From: Alphaproteobacteria bacterium
Lineage (GTDB): Bacteria > Pseudomonadota > Alphaproteobacteria > Rhodospirillales > Rhodospirillaceae
Length of the DNA: 64,000 nucleotides
Reading direction: 5' to 3'
Assembly (NCBI GenBank): GCA_030835385.1
Contig: JAURPI010000017.1
Span: forward strand, 1 to 64,000
The position numbers were made by a program, and so were the translations under genes. Shown piece after piece: positions 9,345 through 18,209 of this stretch. Position 1 is the stretch's first letter. Every line of letters starts with the position of its first letter. Below the pieces are notes generated by a model. That model was not told the DNA's origin. It searched no databases and worked only from the letters and a program-made list of their open reading frames with translations.

Positions 9345-11882
9345 CTATTGATCCACTGGTAAAGCCAATACGTCTTTCACCTTGCTTGCCAACTGCCCAA
9401 GACTAAACGGCTTAGGTAAGAAGTGAATGTCAGGGCTGTCGAGAACATCCCCACGCGCCACTTCTTCAGAATATCCAGAAATAAGAATGACCCTAACGTC
9501 AGGGCGTTCGACTTTTACAAATCTTGCGAGCGTTCCTCCGTCCATGCCGGGCATCATCATATCGGTAATGAGAAGATCGAGGTCGTCAGCGTCATGCAAC
9601 ATGTCCATGGCTTGCTCGCCAGTGCGGGCTTCCAGAACATTATAGCCTTTGTTTTTTAGAGCCCGCGCGGCAAACACCCGCACTGCATCTTCATCTTCTA
9701 CTAGTAGGATTTTGCCGCCGCCTGACAGATCACCTTTGGTTGGGCTCTTCGCCAGCGCAGCGCCAATTTTACCGGCCATTGTTACCGGATCTTCCTCCTC
9801 TGGGGATTGAACAACCGCCTCTTCTTGCTCCTCAATCGTCGGCGCATTGGTCTCACCCGTTTCGGGATCCAAACGCGGTAAGTAAATGGTGAACTTCGCA
9901 CCTTCACCCGGGGCTGAATTGACGAGAATGAAACCGCCCGTTTGACGAACGATTCCGTAGACCGTAGCCAAACCTAACCCTGTTCCCGCACCTGGCGTTT
10001 CTTGTTTGGTTGAGAAAAACGGCTCAAAAATTCTGCCAATATCCTCCCCCGCGATTCCTTTTCCTGTATCAGTTACAGAAATGGTGACGTAACGACCGGC
10101 CGGCACTTGCTCCGCACCCAGCTGAGTCGGGCACTCAAAAGTCTTAGTCCCAGTCGCGATCGTGAGGGTGCCACCTCCGGCCATGGCATCACGCGCATTG
10201 ACAGCCAAATTGATAATGATCTGATCAAATTGTCCCGGATCAACCCGAACCGCCCCTAGATCTCTACCGTGAATCAATTTGAACTCAATGGACTCACCAA
10301 TAAGTCGAGTCAGCAAATGAGATAATTCTGTCAAATGGTCCGTGCAGTTGAGTTCCTTAGGCTGAAGCGGCTGTTTTCTTGAGAACGCAAGAAGTTGCCT
10401 GACAAGATTGGCAGCGCGGTTTGCATTCTGCTTAATCTGCATAATATCGGCGAATGACGGATCGCCAGCCGCATGACGCTGCAGCAATAGATCGCAGAAA
10501 CCGATCATTGCCGTTAGCAGGTTATTGAAGTCATGCGCGACGCCACCAGCGAGTTGCCCCATGGCTTGCATCTTCTGTGCCTGAGCGAACTGAACTTCTA
10601 GGTTCTTCTGTTCAGTCGTATCGATGACGTGGGCAACCGCTCCTTCGATTTCTCCTTCAGCTGCAGCCGCCGGTCCAGACAAAGGCCCCAGAAATACTGA
10701 TGCTTGCACCGCAATCCCGCCAACTTTATCGCCTGCGAGACGTACATCAACTTGTACACTATCCGCCGCCCCTGTCATAACGCGCTCGAATTCACTGCGC
10801 ATAGCACGGCGATCATCATCAACGAGAAAATCAGAAAGAAAGTCACCAATCAGCGAATCACGAGAGCGATCAACCAATTTCGCGAAGGCTTGGTTACAGT
10901 CCACGACTGACCCATCGGTTTCTGTAATCGCAATAGCGACCGGCGCTGAGTCGAATAGAACTCGGAAGCCCGTCCGACCGGCTCCTGCTGACTGTGCAGA
11001 ATCTGATTTAATGTCACGGATTACCAGAGAACGTGTGCGTGTCGCTCCCGCATCATCGTAAGTACTTTGGAATACGAGCGCGTCAAAAGATTCACTGACA
11101 GCCGTTTTGAAACGAACCCGGCCTCGCCATTCTCCATCTAGCTCAGGACGCGACGCCCCTTCAATGACATCATCCAAAGCCATATCAACAAGCTCATCTG
11201 GCGTCCGGCCAAGCCATTCTGCGAAACGTTGATTGACGTAATGGAAGACCCCTTCGACATCAACGGAATAAATACCAGTTGGCATGAAATCTAAAAAATC
11301 GGCGAGTTCTTGTCGTTCTTGACTCAATATATCGTTGATTGCCTTGCGCGCTGTAATGTCTTCAAGCGACCAAATGAGGTGATTAGGAGGGGATTCCAAG
11401 GGACGGATTGAGACCTGAAACCAGTCAGGTTCTGGCATCTCACCGGTCAAAGGGATCTCTGCCTGATCAGCAAGACCTGCCTTTGCCGCAAGTCCAAGTC
11501 GGGCAACAGTTTGATCGCCGTCATATTCTGGTGCCGCTAAAGCTTCGAGCCGCTCAAGAGGCAACGCACCATCAAGCCAGTCGGCCCCAGACGGATTTGC
11601 ATAAACAACAGAACCTTCTACTTCTGTAACAAACCTGGGTCCAGGAGCGGAGTCAGATAATGCGGTCATGGTGTCTAATCTTTGTCGCGCGGCATCAGGT
11701 TTGGCTAAGGCAGAACAAACCAAAACAACCGCAACAAGCCAGATTACACTGCCTCCGGTAACCACCCACACCCATGGCAGTGCCTCCAGGTCAATGTTTA
11801 ATAAAAACCCGACAAGCACCAGTGCGCTGAGGACCAGCGCGACGTTAGATCTTAGCTTAGCTTGCAACCTGACCCTGCCCAT
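9345..11882 (-). CDS. cckA: CckA-type hybrid sensor histidine kinase
   Basis: Membrane-bound kinase/phosphatase that in alphaproteobacteria feeds the ChpT-CtrA/CpdR phosphorelay. Order in the 845 residues: two membrane helices (about 13-31 and 36-57), two or three PAS domains (about 75-180, 195-290, 305-425), the HisKA box with His450 in GGVAHDFNNLL, a HATPase domain with N-box NARDAM and GTGLGLATVYGIV, an acidic linker (about 680-700) and a receiver domain with phospho-acceptor Asp774 and Lys824. A flhB-cckA gene order is known from relatives; here only a stump of flhB remains, overlapping the cckA start by 26 bases. Confidence 0.93.
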   Translation of the reverse strand: MGRVRLQAKLRSNVALVLSALVLVGFLLNIDLEALPWVWVVTGGSVIWLVAVVLVCSALAKPDAARQRLDTMTALSDSAPGPRFVTEVEGSVVYANPSGADWLDGALPLERLEALAAPEYDGDQTVARLGLAAKAGLADQAEIPLTGEMPEPDWFQVSIRPLESPPNHLIWSLEDITARKAINDILSQERQELADFLDFMPTGIYSVDVEGVFHYVNQRFAEWLGRTPDELVDMALDDVIEGASRPELDGEWRGRVRFKTAVSESFDALVFQSTYDDAGATRTRSLVIRDIKSDSAQSAGAGRTGFRVLFDSAPVAIAITETDGSVVDCNQAFAKLVDRSRDSLIGDFLSDFLVDDDRRAMRSEFERVMTGAADSVQVDVRLAGDKVGGIAVQASVFLGPLSGPAAAAEGEIEGAVAHVIDTTEQKNLEVQFAQAQKMQAMGQLAGGVAHDFNNLLTAMIGFCDLLLQRHAAGDPSFADIMQIKQNANRAANLVRQLLAFSRKQPLQPKELNCTDHLTELSHLLTRLIGESIEFKLIHGRDLGAVRVDPGQFDQIIINLAVNARDAMAGGGTLTIATGTKTFECPTQLGAEQVPAGRYVTISVTDTGKGIAGEDIGRIFEPFFSTKQETPGAGTGLGLATVYGIVRQTGGFILVNSAPGEGAKFTIYLPRLDPETGETNAPTIEEQEEAVVQSPEEEDPVTMAGKIGAALAKSPTKGDLSGGGKILLVEDEDAVRVFAARALKNKGYNVLEARTGEQAMDMLHDADDLDLLITDMMMPGMDGGTLARFVKVERPDVRVILISGYSEEVARGDVLDSPDIHFLPKPFSLGQLASKVKDVLALPVDQ

Positions 11883-12078
11883 CGACCTGCATTACGTAGC
11901 CGATGATGTCGGCGACAACCTTATAGTGCTCTTGAGGAATCTCTTGATCAACCTCAACTGAGGCATATAAAGCACGAGCTAATGGCGGATTCTCCATTAG
12001 CGGAACATCATTGTCTTCGGCGATCTGAAGAATGCGGCTAGCCAAATATTCAACGCCATTGTGCCCCTGCCTTTCTCT
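11857..12078 (-). pseudogene. flhB: flhB remnant (C-terminal cytoplasmic tail only)
   Basis: From a TGA at 12081-12079 an open stretch of 73 codons matches the last part of FlhB: NGVEYLASRILQIAEDN, then ENPPLARALYASVEVDQEIP and EHYKVVADIIGYVM. The four membrane helices and the autocleavage region of this flagellar export gate protein (normally about 350-380 residues) are gone; the cheY-like gene ends 26 bases upstream. Standalone FhlB-type proteins exist elsewhere, but there is no good start codon here (only an internal TTG at 12045), and neighbouring flagellar genes are also broken. A deletion remnant is therefore the better reading. Confidence 0.85.
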
Positions 12079-12103
12079 TCACGAGTTCAAAAGCGAACCC
12101 CTT

Positions 12104-12496
12104 TCACTCCGAACTAAAAAACTTTTCAACCTCAGAAACCAAGGTCTCCACCCCAAAAGGCTTGACCAAGAATCCCGAGGCTCCGGCAGCTTCGGCCGCT
12201 GCCTGTTTCTCGTCGGTCGGCTCTGCCGTCATCAAAACGAAAATAGATTTTTCGCATGACGCATCGGCTCGAACCGAGATCAGCAGGTCTAGACCATTTT
12301 GCGAATCCATATTCCAATCCGACAGAATCAGGTCGTAACCACCATCATCCGCCATCTTTCCCAAAGCTTCAGAAACCGAGGACACTTCGTCCACGGGGCT
12401 AAACCCCTGCTTACGGAGAACGTTCGCGACTGAGCGGCGCATCACGTCTAGATCATCGACCACAAGGGCCGAATTATGGCGTGCCTCGCTCGTCAC
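12104..12496 (-). CDS. CheY-like single-domain response regulator
   Basis: A 130-residue receiver domain with no output domain. The acidic pair is Asp14-Asp15, the phospho-acceptor is Asp60 (LILSDWNMDSQNGLDLL), the switch Thr is Thr90 (VLMTAEPT) and the conserved Lys is Lys112 (FLVKPFG). All active-site residues are present, so the protein should be phosphorylatable. It lies between the motE pseudogene and the flhB stump, in a block that would normally encode flagellar proteins. With the flagellum apparently lost, it may serve another pathway or be in early decay. Confidence 0.85.
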   Translation of the reverse strand: MTSEARHNSALVVDDLDVMRRSVANVLRKQGFSPVDEVSSVSEALGKMADDGGYDLILSDWNMDSQNGLDLLISVRADASCEKSIFVLMTAEPTDEKQAAAEAAGASGFLVKPFGVETLVSEVEKFFSSE

Positions 12497-12566
12497 GGCC
12501 TTCTCTCGTCTAATCCAGACAGACGGACCGCATCTTTGGTGTTAGGGATCATTGTTTAGCGACCGA

Positions 12567-13391
12567 TTAATATAATGAGCGGGAATAGGCGGAATTCGTG
12601 CTTATATTTCGTGCTTTAGGCCAGCTCACAACATAGATAAGGTCGCCACTGGGAAGCGCCTTCCAGCCCGGAAAGATCTTTCGCATCGAAAGAGCTTCTG
12701 TCACGGCAAGCGCTTTATTGGCGCTCATATACGACAGCATTGGCACGACCTTGCTCCCTTTCATACTCTAACAAACGTAAGACGAATTGGCATATTCAGG
12801 GTCACTGACGATGCAAGCAGAAGCTTTGGGTTTCATCGCGCCTCAGATGCGAATCAGTTAACCAATTTTCGCTTGCTGCTGCGAATCCGCTTCAGCCACT
12901 AATGCCGCTAACGTTTGCTCTAGCTGCTGCAATTCTGAAAGCTTTCCGTCAATCAGGGTCTCTGCCGATAGCATGGCTTCGCGGGTTTTGAGCCCCTGCG
13001 CTTGGGCTTCAATGAAATTTCGGGACTCAGACAAATGTTGCAACAGTTCAAGTTCAGAGGGCGTAAAAGACTGGGGGTTTGCATTGGAGGATAGCACTTC
13101 TACATCGGCCGGACCCATAATATTTAAGTCGTCAGCTATCCTTTCACCATCCGTCATGGCGTTGTCTGCCATGCCGTCTTCCATCAACTCGCCGGCAGCT
13201 GCCTCGACGCGAACACCGCCTTCTTGTTTGGCGAAAGCAACCGGTCGACCGGCACTCACGGACGCCATCATTGTTTGGACATCCTGAACGACAACCGTCA
13301 CACGGAAACCCATTACAAATAGGGCGACCAAGATCATCATCGGTAAAACCCGGACCATGGGACCGCAGAGGCAAGATGTGTTGCTAACCAA
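12567..13391 (-). pseudogene. motE: motE-like pseudogene with three in-frame stops
   Basis: The 5' part (to 12858) encodes a membrane helix (about 13-31) and a coiled coil (about 115-175), then stops with TAA at 12860-12858. The same frame continues as LIRI, TGA (12845-12843), GAMKPKASACIV, TAG (12770-12768), then SMKGSKVVPMLSYM and ANKALAVTEALSMRK. That is the MgtE-N-like domain of MotE, where intact relatives read LVRIYEAMKPKDAARI and MKxxKVAPIL. MotE is the chaperone of the stator protein MotC in studied bacteria. Because reading frame is kept through all three stops, point-mutation decay rather than a wrong gene model is indicated. Confidence 0.88.
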
Positions 13392-13497
13392 TTTGCGCGT
13401 GCGCGGGCTAGCTTTACAATGACTCCGAGCAATCTGAGGTCTAGGGTGGTATTTTTTGGGTCATGACCGCATTAGATGACCACAGTTATTATTGATT

Positions 13498-14157
13498 TTA
13501 GCGGGCTGACTGTAGGGCTTTTAGAAGCTCACGCTCCGCTTCAGACCGTTCGTCTTCAAAAGACGCAGCTGCCGTCGCTATCGGTCGGGATAGTCCAAAA
13601 ACAGCAGAAGTTTCGCGCTGACCACTGAGTTTAGCCTCAGCGCGGGCTGCACCAATCGCCACCCGAAGGTCCAGATCATCCTCTTCGTCTGTCGCCGCAA
13701 TGGCGGCGCCAGCCAGTGTTCGTGACGGCGCGGGTGCGTCAATCATTGGCGGTGCTGGACGAGATTGTGCTGGGCGAGCAGGGGTAAACGGAGCCAAAGG
13801 TGCCGCTTGTTGAGCACCACCAATCGCTCTTCCGGATTTAACAGCGCCATCCAGTTTATCTGCCATTTCTTCAGCGCGCTGAATCATGAAGGCAAGATCG
13901 TCACGCAAGGAGTGGGCCTTCTCTACCCTTGCTTGCAACGCATTGTTCGCCTCAACGGTCGCTTTTTTGAGCTTGGGTATACCCGCCTCCGCGCGCATGG
14001 TGGCTTTGTTAAATCTTCCCACGACCTTAGCAAGTTCATCGCGAGAATTACGAAGAGCTGAGAGGTGGCGATTAAGAATGACGGCATAAATGATTGTCGG
14101 AACAATCAAGAGAATGATGGCTAAATCCATAATCGTATCGAGTGGCATATCCATCAT
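13498..14157 (-). CDS. DUF6468-type flagellar-locus protein
   Basis: 219 residues with one N-terminal membrane helix (about 9-28, DLAIILLIVPTIIYAVIL), an Arg/Lys-rich helical region (about 30-105), a Pro/Ala-rich linker (about 110-150) and an acidic, Ala-rich tail. Proteins of this kind sit between fliM and motE in Rhodospirillales flagellar operons and have no established function. It lies upstream of the motE pseudogene and downstream of the fliL remnant. The frame is fully open, which stands out next to its broken neighbours. Confidence 0.75.
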   Translation of the reverse strand: MMDMPLDTIMDLAIILLIVPTIIYAVILNRHLSALRNSRDELAKVVGRFNKATMRAEAGIPKLKKATVEANNALQARVEKAHSLRDDLAFMIQRAEEMADKLDGAVKSGRAIGGAQQAAPLAPFTPARPAQSRPAPPMIDAPAPSRTLAGAAIAATDEEDDLDLRVAIGAARAEAKLSGQRETSAVFGLSRPIATAAASFEDERSEAERELLKALQSAR

Positions 14158-14234
14158 TCGTCAGCCTCTTTCTTTCCTTGCTGGCCCCACGAACTTCGAC
14201 GCTTGCGTCTCTGCGGTTCAGGAACCAGATTCAT
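14154..14234 (-). pseudogene. Possible 3' remnant of the gene upstream of the DUF6468 gene
   Basis: 26 codons (MNLVPEPQRRKRRSSW...KKEADE) end in a TGA that overlaps the ATG of the DUF6468 gene in ATGA fashion, the usual sign of operon coupling. Upstream in the same frame are TGA and TAG stops. In relatives fliM would be expected here, but this basic tail is not diagnostic, so identification as a fliM remnant is speculative. Confidence 0.35.
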
Positions 14235-14356
14235 CCCATCTCAAACCTAGTTCAAAGCCAATAATAAAGGGTTAAATACCTGACCTATAGAAGTCTCATT
14301 GCCCATCTTCCCGCACGTCTTAAGAATGCGAGTAAATTATCCACAACCCACTGTTC

Positions 14357-14820
14357 TTAAAGCATTTGTTGAACGATCATTTCCTTGAAAAGCCCGTCAT
14401 TGACGCGGGCTGCTCTGACAGCCGCGTTAACTTTGTTACGAAGTTCCTCACGCAAACGATACATTACGGCCCCTACTTGCAAATTTTCCATACACAACTG
14501 GCGAAGTTAGACTTGGAAATTGTCGATAATACGGGGCAGATTAGTATACATCGTGGGATATCCGCCATGTTGGCCAACTCGAGGCTGACCCGCATTTTCA
14601 GGAAGTTTCACCCGTGCCCCAGCGTTTTGAGATTGAACAGCATTTCAGGCAAATCATAAAAGATTGCGAGCCGACGAGGGCTTCGCAGGCACTAGGAGCC
14701 ACGTCTGCACCCTCATCGAGGCCTTCACCTTCCGCCATTTTGTCGCCCGCAAGACCTTCGAAATGCAGGATGGGTCTAACGACAAAACCCAAGAGGCACT
14801 GGCCAACACCAACCTCCAAA
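14357..14820 (-). pseudogene. fliL: fliL pseudogene (frameshifts and in-frame stops)
   Basis: On the minus strand pieces of FliL can be read in order: an acidic linker (about 14820-14660), FYDLPEMLFNLKTLGHG then TGA, NFLKMRVSLELANMADIPR, a frameshift, LPRIIDNFQV then TAA, LRQLCMENLQVGAVMYRLREEL, and the conserved end VNAAVRAARVND followed by LFKEMIVQ and a TAA at 14359-14357. FliL is a single-pass inner-membrane protein around the flagellar stator. At least two internal stops and one frameshift make it non-functional. The 5' limit is approximate. No convincing gene was seen between it and 15075. Confidence 0.85.
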
Positions 14821-15074
14821 GTGCCGAGAGCTTGCTTGAAGGCAAAAGCGCCTAATCAGCGCTCGTTGTCTGGCTGCGAACGGACCCTCCTAAAGAAGTA
14901 AATCGTTCAACGCGCAGGTCCGCGAGCCTTTTTTAATGCGCGTTGTCAGTGTCCCGGTAACCCATTGCCATGCCTGGGCGGCCAGTAGGTGGCCATCCTG
15001 GCCTCGTCATCCCTCCTCTCCTTCCTCTAGTATCTTCTCATTGAAATTAAGCAAACACATTGGGGAGCACACAG

Positions 15075-15890
15075 ATGAACCGCAGATATTTTATGGCGAC
15101 GACGGGGGCTGGTGCGGTCACAGCGCTGACCTCACGCTTCAGCTTGGCGGATGGCCACAAGAAACCCACCATCGCCCTAATGGGTGCAACTGCGCGATCA
15201 GGGCGGGAGATCATCCGCCAAGGTCTGGCCGAAGGATATAAAATTAAGTGCATGGCTCGCACCCCGTCGAAGTTGGGGGTCGAGCACGAGAACCTTAAAA
15301 TGTTCAAAGGTGACATTCGGGACCGGACGTCGATCGATGCGATCCTCGCCGGTGATGAAGTAGTCGTCTCTATGGTCGGACGCGGTCCACAGGCAGACCC
15401 AATGGCCGAGATTGGCGAAGTCGACATTTATACGGTGATGGCCGAGAATCTGATTGGCGCGATGAAAGCCAAGGGCAACAAGCGCCTGATCATGGCGAGC
15501 TCAACTGGTGTCGAACACAAGTCCGATGTTAATACCCCGCGGCCACCGCCAGGCGATATGACGGCCTTTTGGCGCTGGAACGCACGGTATCTCTATAACG
15601 ATATGCACGAGATGGAGAAAATGATCATCGAAAGTGGGCTCGATTACATTCTCCTGCGTCCTGGATTTATGGTCGAAGAGCCAGCCCGCAACGACATGAA
15701 GTTCAATACTACCAATGACACTCCGGGTGCCCGGGTGATTACCTATGAAGACTTCGCAGCCTTTATCCTCGATCACTTGGTAGGTGAAGAATACAAAAAC
15801 ACCGCCATCGGTATGTACTCCGACACGGTGATGAACCCACAGGCTGAGATCGAAAAGTTCTTGGCCCAACGAAAGAAAAATAAGGGATGA
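15075..15890 (+). CDS. Tat-exported NAD(P)-binding (NmrA/SDR-like) protein
   Basis: The ATG at 15075 has GGGGAG 7 bases upstream and gives MNRRYFMATTGAGAVTALTS, a twin-arginine signal (Arg3-Arg4). The body is an atypical SDR/NmrA Rossmann fold: IALMGATARSGREIIRQGL (nucleotide-binding loop), MFKGDIRD, and LIMASSTGVE, then LRPGFMVEEPARND. A Tat-exported, cofactor-folded oxidoreductase-like protein is suggested, but NmrA-like members may only sense NAD(P). The stop overlaps the start of the next gene by 4 bases, so the two form an operon. The substrate is unknown. Confidence 0.75.
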   Translation: MNRRYFMATTGAGAVTALTSRFSLADGHKKPTIALMGATARSGREIIRQGLAEGYKIKCMARTPSKLGVEHENLKMFKGDIRDRTSIDAILAGDEVVVSMVGRGPQADPMAEIGEVDIYTVMAENLIGAMKAKGNKRLIMASSTGVEHKSDVNTPRPPPGDMTAFWRWNARYLYNDMHEMEKMIIESGLDYILLRPGFMVEEPARNDMKFNTTNDTPGARVITYEDFAAFILDHLVGEEYKNTAIGMYSDTVMNPQAEIEKFLAQRKKNKG

Positions 15891-16417
15891 GTCACATGTC
15901 GATGATCACCCAAGCAGCCCGTAGCCGCACATTCGTGATTGCCATCGCCACAACCGCTGGCCTCATGTTGTCTGGTTGCAACACGTCGAATACCGGAGAC
16001 CACATTTCTGACGATGGCTTCGAGCGCGGCTTTAGCAAGTTTTATGAGCGGGACAATCGCTACGTCACAGTCATTGAAGAATCAGAAGAGTTTTTCAATG
16101 ACCGGAATATTGAAGGCGCAATTCTAAGTCTCGACGACGATTTCACCATGTATGAGATCACCCCTGAGGGTGTCGAAGAGCGTGTGCGCGGTGTTGACGA
16201 AGTTCGCAAAGCTGTAGGCATTTCCTTTGGCACCGGCAAATGGCTCGGCGCCAATGTCTTCAAGTGGGGTCTGACGGACAACACTTTAGTCCAAATTGAA
16301 GAGGATTTTTTTTCTACGGATGATGATGGTCAACGCTCCGTCAAAACCCTTGTGGTCTTTGAGCATCGTGATGGTAAACGCTGGCGCGAATGGCGGTTTA
16401 AGCCAAAGGCAGAGTAA
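15887..16417 (+). CDS. SnoaL/NTF2-like lipoprotein
   Basis: 176 residues. A signal peptide ends with a lipobox LMLSGC (Cys at about 31). The mature part has an NTF2-like outline: ESEEFFNDRNIEGAILSLDDDFTMYE (helix then strand), and a C-terminal LVQIEEDFF...VKTLVVFEHRDGKRWREWRF sheet. The start overlaps the stop of the Tat-exported oxidoreductase gene, and the VOC-hydrolase fusion gene follows 11 bases on, so the three genes are probably co-transcribed. Members of this fold are often isomerases or cyclases; here the function is not known. Confidence 0.65.
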   Translation: MSHMSMITQAARSRTFVIAIATTAGLMLSGCNTSNTGDHISDDGFERGFSKFYERDNRYVTVIEESEEFFNDRNIEGAILSLDDDFTMYEITPEGVEERVRGVDEVRKAVGISFGTGKWLGANVFKWGLTDNTLVQIEEDFFSTDDDGQRSVKTLVVFEHRDGKRWREWRFKPKAE

Positions 16418-16428
16418 GACTGAGTTCT

Positions 16429-18177
16429 ATGCCTCTTACCAATGCGCTGCATATGGGCCCGGGCTGGTACATGCGCCGGACCACAAACGCCACAGCTCTA
16501 CTACCCTTTTACCGGGATGCCTTAGGAACATCGGTCATTCGTGGTGCAGAGCCAGTCTACTTTTTATGGGCTGGCGAAACCTTCATCATTGAACTGAAAG
16601 CAGATGGAAGCCTGAGGAGAGAACGTGTAACTGCTCCTGCGCTACATCCGTGCACGCCGATCTTTCATAGCCGTGATTTACAGGTCACCGTTGACCGTTT
16701 ACTCAACCATGGCGCGTCGCTTATCTCCCGAAGTGACACAGCCTTCGGCCCGGAAGCCTTTGTCCTGGACCCAGACCAACAAATCGTTGGGATTCGCCAA
16801 CCTAAAGATGGAGAACTCGCCATCGGACGTTCGAATGTATCGTCCTACAATCCGGGGTGTGCGCCATTGCCAGGAGACGTGATCGGACTACGCTCGATTC
16901 TACGGCCTGTCGTAGACATCGGCACAATGTCTTCGTTCTATGGCGATACTGTCGGATTCAAAGACCTTGGAAAGCACAACGGTCGGCATCTTTTTGACCT
17001 TGGCGAAGGCGTGCACTTGGAACTTACCTCCGGGGGAGAACAACAAAAACCTCCGAAAGATAGGGCAGAAATTAGTAACCAGTTCATTGTCCGCGTCGAA
17101 GACCATGATGCCTTCAACGCTGCCCTAAAGGCTAATGGCGTTCCCTTTTGCAATGACACTTTCCGCTGGAACAGTGCCGACATGAGTATCTGCATTGAGC
17201 CTGAAGGGCATATCATGGGATTTGAAGAACGTTTCGAACCCCACGAGTACGGCGTTCCCCGTGATCCATTTGAAGAAGATCTAGAATCTGACCGTCGTTG
17301 GCGCCAGACAACCGGTCAACACAATGGCAACAACCAAGACGGATTTGATGTTGGCTACGCCGCAACCCGCTACGGTGCCATGCACTACACCAGGAAGCGT
17401 GGCACTGACCCGACCAAGCGCCCCCTAATTTGTCTTCACCCTTCCCCCTACTCTGGTGCTTACTTTCGTACGTTTTTGCATGCCTGCGATGAAAACCGCG
17501 ACGTTATTGCCCTAGATCACATCGGCTATGGCAATTCAGCAAAGCGGAACGAACCATTGACAACACCTGAGCACGCAATGGCTATAGGCGATGCGCTCGA
17601 CGAAATGGGTTTTGGAGTTACACGTTCAGGACGGGTGGATGTAATGGGCTACCACAGCGGCTCCACCTTTGCTGGTGAACTCGCGATCCTGCGGGCAGAC
17701 TTAGTCGCTAAATTGGCGTTCGTGACCTATCCCTATCGACAACCGGAAGACCGCAAAGAACACCTACAGGGGATTAGGAGTGGATCATGGTTGACCGATG
17801 ACTTAGATTCCCTTGAAGGAAAGTGGTCAACCAACATTGGACGACGCGCTGAAGGTGTTCCGCTCACCCGTGGGGTAGAAAACCTTGTTGAAGACCTCAA
17901 GACCGGCGTAAATTTTTGGCATGGGTTTGAAGCGGTCTTTACCTATGCGGCGGAGGAACGCCTACCGCTGATACGCCAACGAACGTTGGTGATTAATACG
18001 GACTCCATGCTCACTGGGCCTACAGCCAATGCAAATGCATTCTTGAAAAATTCTGACTACCGCATGCTGGACCATATGAAACTTGGCATTTACGAGTTAC
18101 ATGCCGACGAATTGGCGGAAATTATAGCCAATTTTCTAGACGAGCCCATTGAGCCTTACACGGCATACAAGCCCTGA
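16429..18177 (+). CDS. Fusion of two VOC (glyoxalase-like) modules and an alpha/beta hydrolase
   Basis: 582 residues. Two VOC modules (about 10-125 and 150-268) carry the typical FYRDALGTS and FYGDTVGFKDLG openings. They are followed by a linker and an alpha/beta-hydrolase domain (about 305-575) with LICLHPSPYSG (oxyanion region), a nucleophile elbow GYHSG (Ser410) and IALDHIGYGNS. The architecture resembles a ring-cleavage dioxygenase joined to a meta-cleavage-product hydrolase, but the metal ligands of extradiol dioxygenases cannot be confirmed by eye. The hydrolase opening GYAATRYGAMHY is close to that of the hydrolase at 36149 (GYVATRHGQMHY), so the two are related. Confidence 0.8.
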   Translation: MPLTNALHMGPGWYMRRTTNATALLPFYRDALGTSVIRGAEPVYFLWAGETFIIELKADGSLRRERVTAPALHPCTPIFHSRDLQVTVDRLLNHGASLISRSDTAFGPEAFVLDPDQQIVGIRQPKDGELAIGRSNVSSYNPGCAPLPGDVIGLRSILRPVVDIGTMSSFYGDTVGFKDLGKHNGRHLFDLGEGVHLELTSGGEQQKPPKDRAEISNQFIVRVEDHDAFNAALKANGVPFCNDTFRWNSADMSICIEPEGHIMGFEERFEPHEYGVPRDPFEEDLESDRRWRQTTGQHNGNNQDGFDVGYAATRYGAMHYTRKRGTDPTKRPLICLHPSPYSGAYFRTFLHACDENRDVIALDHIGYGNSAKRNEPLTTPEHAMAIGDALDEMGFGVTRSGRVDVMGYHSGSTFAGELAILRADLVAKLAFVTYPYRQPEDRKEHLQGIRSGSWLTDDLDSLEGKWSTNIGRRAEGVPLTRGVENLVEDLKTGVNFWHGFEAVFTYAAEERLPLIRQRTLVINTDSMLTGPTANANAFLKNSDYRMLDHMKLGIYELHADELAEIIANFLDEPIEPYTAYKP

Positions 18178-18209
18178 AACGCGGTCGCAGATATAGCACT
18201 GTGCAAATC

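Noticed and set aside
10624-11061. A 145-codon frame antisense to the PAS region of cckA
   Set aside because: Composition is typical of a reverse-complement shadow of an Ala/Asp-rich gene, and cckA is clearly coding there.
14391-14411. Hairpin AGCCCG...CGGGCT near the fliL remnant
   Set aside because: It lies within the fliL coding remnant and encodes conserved residues (the AARVND region), so it is not likely to be a terminator.
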